Source: a virus
Virus record (IMG/VR): IMGVR_UViG_3300038428_000448
Span: 1 to 64,000 of that record
Length of the DNA: 64,000 nt
Direction: 5' to 3' (one strand)
Below, one piece after another: positions 30,216-37,830 of the stretch; the stretch's first letter is position 1, and each line of letters opens with the position of its first letter. The notes under the pieces were generated by a model that saw nothing but the letters and a program-made list of their open reading frames with translations, was not told the origin of the DNA and did not search any database. Made by a program: the position numbers and the translations under genes.

Positions 30216-32441
30216 TTACTTTAGTATGTTCTCTTCCTCAGATATGGATTTTGCTACTTTAAACCCCAATTTCTTTGTTACATCCAATGCTCTTTTGCTA
30301 CCATCTTTATTCTTTGTAAAGGCAAACGGCGTAGCATATCCTGCTACGGCACCTGTTCCTGTCATTTCTTGAATATTCGTATCTTCTTGAAAATTTCTAA
30401 CAAACATATTGGTTGGTACAAATCGTTCTTTGCTTTCATCCCATACTTCAAAAGGTCTGTTTACACCATGAAATCTTACAAATTTTCTAACCCAATCTGG
30501 TCCTAAATAGACTTCAAACACAATATCATCAGGACCATTTTTATATGCTATTTGAATATTTTCCACGTTAGCTTTAAAAAACTTATAAGATGCATTCTTT
30601 ACCCTTTTAATTATCTGATAATCAAGGCCTCTTTTATTTGCTTCATCCAATGTATAATCAAAATATGATTTCAAATATTTCATAAGTTCGGGCATTGTAC
30701 CAACGCTTCTATCAGAAATCACTTTAATAAGGTCAGCTCTAGCCCTTTTTATATCATCGTCTTTAATGGAAGGATTCTTTATTTTAATCATGCCCAATAA
30801 ACGGTCTATGTTAGCCTCCGTTACAGGCAAATTTTTCCATCTACTTTTTAAACTAGTGCGAAATAAATTTCCAAGTGCATTGTAAATCATGGAAGCAAGA
30901 GTAGCGGTCATAAATATTCCTGTTTCTATGGTATTTCTTATATTAACTTCTTCCAATTTTTTTGAGTTCAAATATTGTTGTAAATCCTCTATGGTTGTTA
31001 TTTTATTCGCATCTAATGCACTGAGCACTTCTTGTTTAAAATAATAGAGTTCTTCATCTTTCAGTTCCGGATGACGCATTTTTACGGCTTTAAATATAGA
31101 ATCGATGACCGCCACCGTTAATTTTTTTCTTCTCCATTGTTTGTCAGTAGCTAAATTATCAATTAAACTTCGCAAGATTTTGTAAACCGCAAGACCTCCT
31201 GCCGCAGAAACTAAGGCTGCACCAAAACCAGCAATTTCACCGATATTTCGTCCACGACGCTTTGTGGAGCGCAAATCTTTCAATGTTACTGGTTTTCCTT
31301 TTCTTCCCTTATCATCACATTTCTTACACACCCTTGCCAATGGTTTACCTCTAGCATCCAATTTAACATATGAAGGCAATCCGCTTCCACAAGGACATGG
31401 TTGCCTATGAACATGTGTGTCTTTATCATACATTGGTACTGATTCAGAAAGACCGGAAATACTCTTTAATTGAAGGGCACTTTCCATATCATCCACATAT
31501 CTTCCATCAGGACCAATTTTTTCTCTTACTTTCTTTTTTTTAAAAGCAAATGGAGAAGAATACGCTCCGGCTGCACCTGAACTTGTTTGTTCATCTTGCT
31601 CATCCGGTTCAATCGGCTCATCTACATCGGCCTGAGTGTAATGTTTTAGAATTTCAGGTCGATAATGTGATAGTTTCTCTTTTCTACATCTATCACATAC
31701 TCTTACCAAAGGAATACCTTGTCCATCCAATGCCCATTCACTTGGCAATCCACTACCACAATCACATTTCCTATCCTCTTCTTTAAGGGCTTTATCCTTT
31801 AAAAATGGAAATGGAAGTTGTAATCTGCTTGCCGGAAATGATGCCACATGACCGTCTTCAAATTTCACGGACAACCAGCCTTTCGGTAGTGGTTTATAGG
31901 CTCCGGGCTCATTGGGAATTAACCCACCGGCAGTTTGTTTAAATTCAGTTGGAACTATGACACCAATTTTTCCACTATCCACACCTGAACCATCGGCAAC
32001 TTGAACTGTATCTCCTTCTTTTTTGGAAGCTTCTTCAACATTGACCGCTTTCATTACTGCTTCTCGTCCATCATCAAATTCGTGGTCATTTTTAACACCA
32101 CCAACAGGCTGGCCTTCACCCATTACACCTTTTAAAAATGTCCTAACATCTAATTGATCCCTATTAATACGACCATTTGGTGCCACATTAGCCCATCTAT
32201 TACCACCTGCTACTTCTATACCATAAGGTAACTCCAAAACTATATTAACCCGGTTATTACCGGCATCTGTGTATTTTACAGGTTTAAATTTTCTCTGCAT
32301 CAAAGCCGATACAACCTGTCTTTGGTTTGGTGTTAAGCGAGTGGTAGCCGCAGCCGCATCAACATTGTCACCGGCCATTTCTTTCAAAATTGCCTCTTTA
32401 ACAATATTTCTGACAAATGACTTAAGCTGCGTCCTTTTCAT
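30216..32441 (-). CDS. Large virion/prohead-associated protein with two zinc motifs
   Basis: A 741-residue protein, family not named. It starts MKRTQLKSFVRNIVKEAILKE|MAG, a capsid-targeting-like N-terminus. It has two near-identical zinc motifs: C-D-C-G-S-G-L-P-S with V-C-D-R-C (about 226-260), and C-P-C-G-S-G-L-P-S with V-C-K-K-C (about 350-380). Two copies of a GAVAGYATPFAF-type peptide occur (GAAGAYSSPFAF near 295; GAVAGYATPFAF near 705, just after N-I-Q-E|M, a possible protease site). The middle is helical (LRSLIDNLATDKQWRRKKLT). It overlaps the upstream gene by 20 bases. Late and capsid-associated by context. Confidence 0.65.
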   Translation of the reverse strand: MKRTQLKSFVRNIVKEAILKEMAGDNVDAAAATTRLTPNQRQVVSALMQRKFKPVKYTDAGNNRVNIVLELPYGIEVAGGNRWANVAPNGRINRDQLDVRTFLKGVMGEGQPVGGVKNDHEFDDGREAVMKAVNVEEASKKEGDTVQVADGSGVDSGKIGVIVPTEFKQTAGGLIPNEPGAYKPLPKGWLSVKFEDGHVASFPASRLQLPFPFLKDKALKEEDRKCDCGSGLPSEWALDGQGIPLVRVCDRCRKEKLSHYRPEILKHYTQADVDEPIEPDEQDEQTSSGAAGAYSSPFAFKKKKVREKIGPDGRYVDDMESALQLKSISGLSESVPMYDKDTHVHRQPCPCGSGLPSYVKLDARGKPLARVCKKCDDKGRKGKPVTLKDLRSTKRRGRNIGEIAGFGAALVSAAGGLAVYKILRSLIDNLATDKQWRRKKLTVAVIDSIFKAVKMRHPELKDEELYYFKQEVLSALDANKITTIEDLQQYLNSKKLEEVNIRNTIETGIFMTATLASMIYNALGNLFRTSLKSRWKNLPVTEANIDRLLGMIKIKNPSIKDDDIKRARADLIKVISDRSVGTMPELMKYLKSYFDYTLDEANKRGLDYQIIKRVKNASYKFFKANVENIQIAYKNGPDDIVFEVYLGPDWVRKFVRFHGVNRPFEVWDESKERFVPTNMFVRNFQEDTNIQEMTGTGAVAGYATPFAFTKNKDGSKRALDVTKKLGFKVAKSISEEENILK

Positions 32442-33327
32442 CTTTTTTTACTTCCGCCTGTTTTTTAATTTCCTTTAATAATTCATAAGACAATAAAACA
32501 ACCATTATTTGATTGTCTTTGACTATTTTATTTGGAACAGGTTTTACTTTATCCAATTGACGAACAACTTCATTGATTTTAATTTTTATTACCTCATTGT
32601 CTCCAATTTTAGATGATAATTCACTCAATTGTTTCTTTACATTATTGACTTCTTTTATAACATATTCGCCTAATGAATTGGTATTGGAAATATTATTGAT
32701 GTATTCACGAAGAACGTTCTTTTGATTTTCATCCAAATCCTTATATTTTTTATTCATACCTTCAACCAAGATACGATAAGACAAAAGACGAATATCCTCG
32801 TTCTGCTGCGCATAAAACTTGAGAATATCTTCCTCTTCACCCAGCCTCTTTGGTCTATCAACAATATTTTCAATAATACATGTTTTTGCTTGATAAACTT
32901 CCTTTGCATCAAACTTTAAGTCTTTGGAAGATGCATCCTCGAAGAGTTTGAATATAGAGGCCAAATTCCTATAATTTTTGATACTTGCTTTTAAAAAATC
33001 ATCAATAGGATAAAGATTCTTAATTTCTTTAATTAATTCGTATTTTTCTCTTGCTAATTTGGAATTACTAAGCTTTTTACGTTGTTCTATGATTACAGAC
33101 AAAAATCGGTCTGCATGTTGTTCGTCTTTTATCTTTTCAGATAGGAGAAAATTATAAAGACGCCATTCCCTTCCTAACTCAGTGTTTTCTTTAAAGTATT
33201 TGAAAAGCAAATCTTTAGCTTCTGACCCATCTTTGCCGGCAATAATGTCTGCGGTTACTTGTCGTGTCAACAATTCAAACAAAATACCTGTATTTTTAAA
33301 CTTCGAATGGCGCATTTTCTTTGGCAT
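32422..33327 (-). CDS. Unknown helical protein of the capsid-assembly cluster
   Basis: A 301-residue, almost wholly helical protein. It begins RHSKFKNTGILFELLTRQVT, a start I recall from portal-adjacent genes of T4-like environmental phages but cannot assign a role. Charged helices follow (LLSEKIKDEQHADRFLSVII, then YVIKEVNNVKKQLSELSSKI). A GGAAGAG ribosome-binding site precedes the ATG, and TATTTATA lies 23 bases upstream. It sits between portal and core-protein genes, suggesting an assembly or chaperone role. Confidence 0.65.
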   Translation of the reverse strand: MPKKMRHSKFKNTGILFELLTRQVTADIIAGKDGSEAKDLLFKYFKENTELGREWRLYNFLLSEKIKDEQHADRFLSVIIEQRKKLSNSKLAREKYELIKEIKNLYPIDDFLKASIKNYRNLASIFKLFEDASSKDLKFDAKEVYQAKTCIIENIVDRPKRLGEEEDILKFYAQQNEDIRLLSYRILVEGMNKKYKDLDENQKNVLREYINNISNTNSLGEYVIKEVNNVKKQLSELSSKIGDNEVIKIKINEVVRQLDKVKPVPNKIVKDNQIMVVLLSYELLKEIKKQAEVKKDEKDAA

Positions 33328-33350
33328 ATATTCAACTCTTCCACTTAATT

Positions 33351-33358
33351 TATAAATA
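33351..33358 (-). promoter_or_regulatory. TATTTATA candidate late promoter
   Basis: Minus-strand TATTTATA 23 bases upstream of the ATG at 33327, leaving room for the GGAAGAG ribosome-binding site, in the 62-base gap after the portal gene. Confidence 0.55.
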
Positions 33359-33389
33359 TGAGATTAATACGTGAAAATGTATTATTTCC

Positions 33390-35474
33390 TTATTCACCAA
33401 TTATGTTGCTCTCGTCGAGAATCGATTTACTTCCTGTCGTTCTAGATTCTTTGATCAACTCCTTTTTTTCCGTTTTTGATTTCAAATAAGAACTGAGACT
33501 TTGAAGCAAGTTACCCCTTTCAAGAGTCTCAAGACTCAATGGAGAACCTTTGGCCCATTTTGGAGTCAAAGAGTCACTACCCTTTCTATGTTTTTCATTA
33601 TTTTCCAAATTACCCAATGGGTCCTCTCCAAAAGGATGTTGTCTTCGAGCATCATGTTCACCTTCTTGTGATGGTCGTTCATAATCCTCAGCATGTTCAC
33701 CGTGTTCCTCTTCTAAACTTCCGGTATTTTCATTAACCATTTGCTTCCATTTAGCATGATTGGCATCTCCTTGAATTTTTGCTTCCTGCAATGGTGGTAA
33801 TCCCCCACCACCAACCGGGCCGCCAGCGCCCAATTCAGGCAATGCTCCACCCGGACCACCCAAATCAGGTAATCCACCACCCGGACCACCACCGCCCAAT
33901 TCAGGCAATTCGCCACCCGGCGGTGCACCGCCCTCAGCGTTTGGATTAATCTTTTGAAATGGTTTTGCAGGGTCATTACCCTCTTCTTCAATGGATTTGA
34001 ATCTCCACATTTGTTTGGAATCTTCAACAATTTCATCAAGAAGTTGGTCGGAATCGTCTGCGGATAAGTTAAACACATTCTTATAAATCCATTTCTTGGA
34101 GAAAAGTTTATTTTCCATCATGTTTCTAGCCAGCTCGGTTTTGTTGCCCCAAACTTCAATTTTTTCCTTTTCAAAAATGGTGGAAGGATTGGTAAGTTCC
34201 AACTTGAAATTAACCAAACTTTCATCACGATAGCCTTGGGAATACAGATGAACAATGGCAATTTTTTCAAGTTCAGATATAATAACCCTCTGAATACGCT
34301 GAATAGTTCTAGCAAATCTGACATCTTCCGATGCTAAGGTAGCCTTGCCTGAAAGTTCTTCTTCATAACCCAAGAAAGCTTTTGGAATCTTCAACGCAGC
34401 CATCAATTTATTGCGAAGATATTCAATATCATCAATACCTGTCCATTCAATACCACTCAAGGTTTCGATGGATGTTCCGCTATCACTACCACGAACAGGC
34501 AAAACATAATCTTCTGTCATGTTTTGAAGATTAAATCTAAGGTTATAATCTCCGGTTTGTGGGTCAACATACGGAATTCTCTTTAATTTGGTAATTTGCT
34601 TTTCTATGAATGAATCAATATCTTGTGGGGGAATATTTCCAACATCCAATTTGAAAATACGTCTTTCCGGTGCGCGCATGATACGATTGATTAACATAGC
34701 GTCTTCCATCAAGGACAACTGTTTCCAAACACGTCTTGCACCTTCAATCATGGCCTTACCGTAAGGTAAAAAGTTGGAATCCGAAAGTAATCTAAAGTGA
34801 GCACATTCAAAGAATTCCAAAGTTTCAACTTGTGATGTGTCGGTTGGTCGGATTTGGAATTTTACGTAATTCTTGTTAAGCGGGTCTGTATTTTCAAGTC
34901 GTTCGACATTGTATGCAGAAATAGGTTCAATTTGATAAACGCCATATTCAGGTGATACATAAAGGCGCATGTAAAAGTCACCATATTTAGCCATGTTTCT
35001 TGTCCAAGACCAAAGATTATGTTCAATGTTTAAAACATCATAAAAAAGGTTGGTAAGAATACCTTTAATATTATCATCGTCCGCATGGACAACCAAAACC
35101 TTTCCCAATTCATTCACCGTCAAGGATTCGTCTGCGTAAATATCCAAAGCAGATGCAATAATCGGATCCATATCCATTGTGTCATAGTCTCTAAAAAGGT
35201 CTATACGAGCCGCTTGGTACGCTAATGAAAAATCTCTAGTGTAAGCATTATATGACGTGGAACGAACGCGATTGAAACGGTCACGCAAACTGTTTCTATC
35301 CGTCGCGTACATTAAATCGCTGGTATCTTTTACTTTAAGTTTCTTACCACCAACGTTACGAACTACTACGCCCGAAGAAAACAATTTCTTCAAACGCGCA
35401 AACAACGATTTTTGCTTAATATCTATTTCATCGTTATCTACTCTTACTTCTGGTCTTATAGGTGAATCAGGCAT
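33390..35474 (-). CDS. 20: Portal protein, T4 gp20-like
   Basis: A 694-residue protein with gp20-family features: MDMDPIIASALDIYADESLT, RNMAKYGDFYMRLYVSPEYG, GKAMIEGARRVWKQLSLMED then LINRIMRAPERRIFKLDVGN, and KLMAALKIPKAFLGYEEELS. It forms the dodecameric DNA channel at the capsid vertex. The C-terminus is extended beyond T4 gp20 (524 residues) by a Gly/Pro/Leu-rich linker and L562-Q-E564|A565, a candidate prohead protease site, then an acidic tail ending SKSILDESN. Loss of about 130 C-terminal residues on maturation is therefore possible. AAAGGAT lies before the ATG. Confidence 0.93.
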   Translation of the reverse strand: MPDSPIRPEVRVDNDEIDIKQKSLFARLKKLFSSGVVVRNVGGKKLKVKDTSDLMYATDRNSLRDRFNRVRSTSYNAYTRDFSLAYQAARIDLFRDYDTMDMDPIIASALDIYADESLTVNELGKVLVVHADDDNIKGILTNLFYDVLNIEHNLWSWTRNMAKYGDFYMRLYVSPEYGVYQIEPISAYNVERLENTDPLNKNYVKFQIRPTDTSQVETLEFFECAHFRLLSDSNFLPYGKAMIEGARRVWKQLSLMEDAMLINRIMRAPERRIFKLDVGNIPPQDIDSFIEKQITKLKRIPYVDPQTGDYNLRFNLQNMTEDYVLPVRGSDSGTSIETLSGIEWTGIDDIEYLRNKLMAALKIPKAFLGYEEELSGKATLASEDVRFARTIQRIQRVIISELEKIAIVHLYSQGYRDESLVNFKLELTNPSTIFEKEKIEVWGNKTELARNMMENKLFSKKWIYKNVFNLSADDSDQLLDEIVEDSKQMWRFKSIEEEGNDPAKPFQKINPNAEGGAPPGGELPELGGGGPGGGLPDLGGPGGALPELGAGGPVGGGGLPPLQEAKIQGDANHAKWKQMVNENTGSLEEEHGEHAEDYERPSQEGEHDARRQHPFGEDPLGNLENNEKHRKGSDSLTPKWAKGSPLSLETLERGNLLQSLSSYLKSKTEKKELIKESRTTGSKSILDESNIIGE

Positions 35475-35518
35475 ATATTATCCTTTCAATTTTACTGTGT
35501 GTATGTGTTTCGGGTAAG

Positions 35519-35526
35519 TATAAATA
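35519..35526 (-). promoter_or_regulatory. TATTTATA candidate late promoter
   Basis: Minus-strand TATTTATA 44 bases before the portal ATG, within the 60-base gap after the terminase gene; a GAAAGGAT ribosome-binding site lies between. Confidence 0.55.
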
Positions 35527-35534
35527 TGTGTAAT

Positions 35535-37148
35535 TTATCGTAACAACCACGTCAAACTTTCCACATCGCCCGGTTTACTGCCGAATTTCATTTGCCATTG
35601 GTCACGACCTGTGGTTTGAGTCCTTCTAGTGGGATAAATTGGAGTATTATTTTCACTTTTGCCCACATGTATTCGGTCCAGCATGGTTTTTGTTAAAACC
35701 ATTTTTTCGCTGCGAAGTCTTAATGCTGTGTCCCTTACCCACAAGCCGATACCCAAGGCGATAACCAAATCATCGTTATAATTTTGGGCTGCTTGCGCTT
35801 TTCCGTTTTCCCAAATAAATGTTTTCAATTCGTTAATCAATCGGATGGAATGAACAATGACCAATTTTTCCCTGAAATACTCCTCTATTTTTGAAATTAA
35901 CAACGGTCTTGTTTTAATGGTAGTGGAAAATCCCGGTAATAACTTGGCTTCATCGCGGTTATATCGGTTTGATACATTATGATACACATCAGCAATTTTT
36001 GGGTCATTAGTGTTTGAATAGAAAGTATTTTTATATTGACGGTCAATAATTTGTTGAAGAACGGCCCAACCAATATTTTCACGTTCCACCACCAACAACG
36101 CATCGTTGTATTCTGTCGCCAAATTTACCAACATATCACCATATTCCCTTGTACCCAATTGGTCTTGAAATTCTGCAACCTGCTCCAATGTCTCTATATC
36201 AAACACATGTGCTGCAGAAAGGTCTGAACCATCACCTCGGGCCACGTCTGCGCATACAATATAATCTTGACCTTGTTTTGGATATTCAAATATCCATAAA
36301 GCTTCTCCCCGCCTTTGCTCTTTTCTATCCATGACCATTTTTGGATTCTCTTCATACCATTTTAGAGTCATCAAATCCACCACGTTCGTTCCTGATGATA
36401 AGAAGTCACAATCACATTCCTGACTAGCACCCTTGGCTCCCAATTGTTTTGTTTGTTCTTCACGCCAACGTTGGTCACGTTCAGGGTGTAAATGCCAAGG
36501 CAACTTGATGAGTTTAAAATCATTTTTTTTCTTTTCAGCATTTACCCACATTTTATGAAACCAATTACCAACACCGTTTGGAGTTGATAGAATAATAGCC
36601 TTACCCCCGGTGGAGAGAGTTAAAAAGGCAGAAGTCCATATTGTTTCTGCTTCCTCTATAAAAGCAGCTTCATCAACAATCAACAAACTCAAAGCTTTGG
36701 AACGGCCTGCATCTTTTGCGGATGACGTTGCGGAGATTTGGGAGCCGTTTTTAAATCTCAAAGACATGTGATTGTTGGTCGTTTCTTTTTCCTTCAACCA
36801 TGATGGCAGGTGTTCATTAGCAAAGCGGACTTTTGTAATGATTTCTTTTGAAACTTCCTGCTTGATGGAAATAATTAATACATTCTTATCACTATTGAAT
36901 AAGGACAACCAAAGGGAATAGGCTGCAACCAAAGTAGTTATACCCAATTGTCTTGATTTGAGTATGAGGGTAAATCTATTTTGAAAATCTTTCAGCGTGT
37001 CTTCCTGAAATGGATACAAATCGAACGGTATTGTACCTTTGTTTGGGTGTTGAATTTTGACATATTTTCGCATAAAATACACGGGGTCTTCCATGCATTT
37101 TTTCGTTTCTTCTCTTATTACATCCCGTAGAGTAGGTTGATTTGGCAT
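35535..37148 (-). CDS. terL: Terminase large subunit, T4 gp17-like
   Basis: A 537-residue packaging motor. The ATPase domain has a Walker A-position loop S65-R-Q-L-G-I-T-T and Walker B LLIVDEAAFIEE, with coupling motif ILSTPNGVGNWF. The RNase H-like nuclease domain has CADVARGDGSD, LLVVERENIG and a late NDDLVIALGIGLW, supplying the metal-binding acidic residues seen in gp17. The usual Walker A lysine (K166 in T4) is Ile here, so Arg66 may contact the phosphate as in variant terminase loops. It directly precedes the portal gene; the T4 sheath and tube genes that lie between them in T4 are absent from the window. Confidence 0.94.
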   Translation of the reverse strand: MPNQPTLRDVIREETKKCMEDPVYFMRKYVKIQHPNKGTIPFDLYPFQEDTLKDFQNRFTLILKSRQLGITTLVAAYSLWLSLFNSDKNVLIISIKQEVSKEIITKVRFANEHLPSWLKEKETTNNHMSLRFKNGSQISATSSAKDAGRSKALSLLIVDEAAFIEEAETIWTSAFLTLSTGGKAIILSTPNGVGNWFHKMWVNAEKKKNDFKLIKLPWHLHPERDQRWREEQTKQLGAKGASQECDCDFLSSGTNVVDLMTLKWYEENPKMVMDRKEQRRGEALWIFEYPKQGQDYIVCADVARGDGSDLSAAHVFDIETLEQVAEFQDQLGTREYGDMLVNLATEYNDALLVVERENIGWAVLQQIIDRQYKNTFYSNTNDPKIADVYHNVSNRYNRDEAKLLPGFSTTIKTRPLLISKIEEYFREKLVIVHSIRLINELKTFIWENGKAQAAQNYNDDLVIALGIGLWVRDTALRLRSEKMVLTKTMLDRIHVGKSENNTPIYPTRRTQTTGRDQWQMKFGSKPGDVESLTWLLR

Positions 37149-37149
37149 A

Positions 37150-37767
37150 TTATTTCTTCAATTCGGATTCAAGAGTAGCTATTTCTTTTTCCATTTTTTC
37201 TATTTCTTTGTTAACTTTTATAAAATCACTTTCTGCATCCTTTAACCATTGGGAATTACATTTACCCGTCCAAGTCATCATTTCACCATTAGACATGACC
37301 TCACCCACCTTACCTGAATCATTTTTAAGATAATTGATTGATTCTATAACCTTTTCCTTAAATTCTTTCAAGGCGCCAAGTTTATTTTTCATCACCTTCA
37401 TTGTTTCATAATTTTCCCACTGCTCTCCGTTAATCCGATACTGCATTTCTTCAGCTTCGAGACAATCATAACACTTACCTGTTTTTGGAAACACTTTTTG
37501 GTCTAATTTATTCCCATACGCTCTAACATTTGTACCACACACAGAACACTTTGAAGCTTCATTAATTTTGTCAAGTATGGGAGTGTCAATTGCGTTTATT
37601 TGAACTTTATAGCCATTTTTCTTTTGCCATTTTCTTCCTTGGGAATCCTTCCATATTTCACCTTCTTTTTTTTTGGAAAGGTCGGCTTCATAGCCAATTT
37701 GAACAAATGGATGTTCTCCATCAAGAACTTGTTGTATTGTAGTATAATTCCATTTTCTTCTAGCCAT
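37150..37767 (-). CDS. Zinc-finger/coiled-coil protein, candidate small terminase partner
   Basis: A 205-residue protein one base upstream of the terminase. The N-terminus (TIQQVLDGEHPFVQIGYEAD, then GRKWQKKNGYKV) precedes a zinc site C-S-V-C-G and C-Y-D-C (about 93-120) and a long C-terminal coiled coil (DFIKVNKEIEKMEKEIATLE). I recall this gene type beside terminases in T4-like environmental phages, but the role is unproven. Position and coiled coil make it a candidate for the gp16-like small subunit; there is no clear helix-turn-helix. AAAGGAT precedes the ATG. Confidence 0.65.
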   Translation of the reverse strand: MARRKWNYTTIQQVLDGEHPFVQIGYEADLSKKKEGEIWKDSQGRKWQKKNGYKVQINAIDTPILDKINEASKCSVCGTNVRAYGNKLDQKVFPKTGKCYDCLEAEEMQYRINGEQWENYETMKVMKNKLGALKEFKEKVIESINYLKNDSGKVGEVMSNGEMMTWTGKCNSQWLKDAESDFIKVNKEIEKMEKEIATLESELKK

Positions 37768-37816
37768 AATATATCCTTTTTGTATTATATAGTTTACAAA
37801 AATTCTTCATAATATT

Positions 37817-37824
37817 TATAAATA
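37817..37824 (-). promoter_or_regulatory. TATTTATA candidate late promoter
   Basis: Minus-strand TATTTATA 50 bases before the ATG at 37767. The overlapping + strand TATTTATA at 37813-37820 makes this site symmetric, so direction is judged from the genes. Confidence 0.4.
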
Positions 37825-37830
37825 AGTGAA

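Noticed and set aside
33360-33385. TAATAC/GTATTA inverted repeat after the portal gene
   Set aside because: A 6-base-pair AT stem with an 8-base loop and no U tract on the minus strand; not convincing as a terminator.
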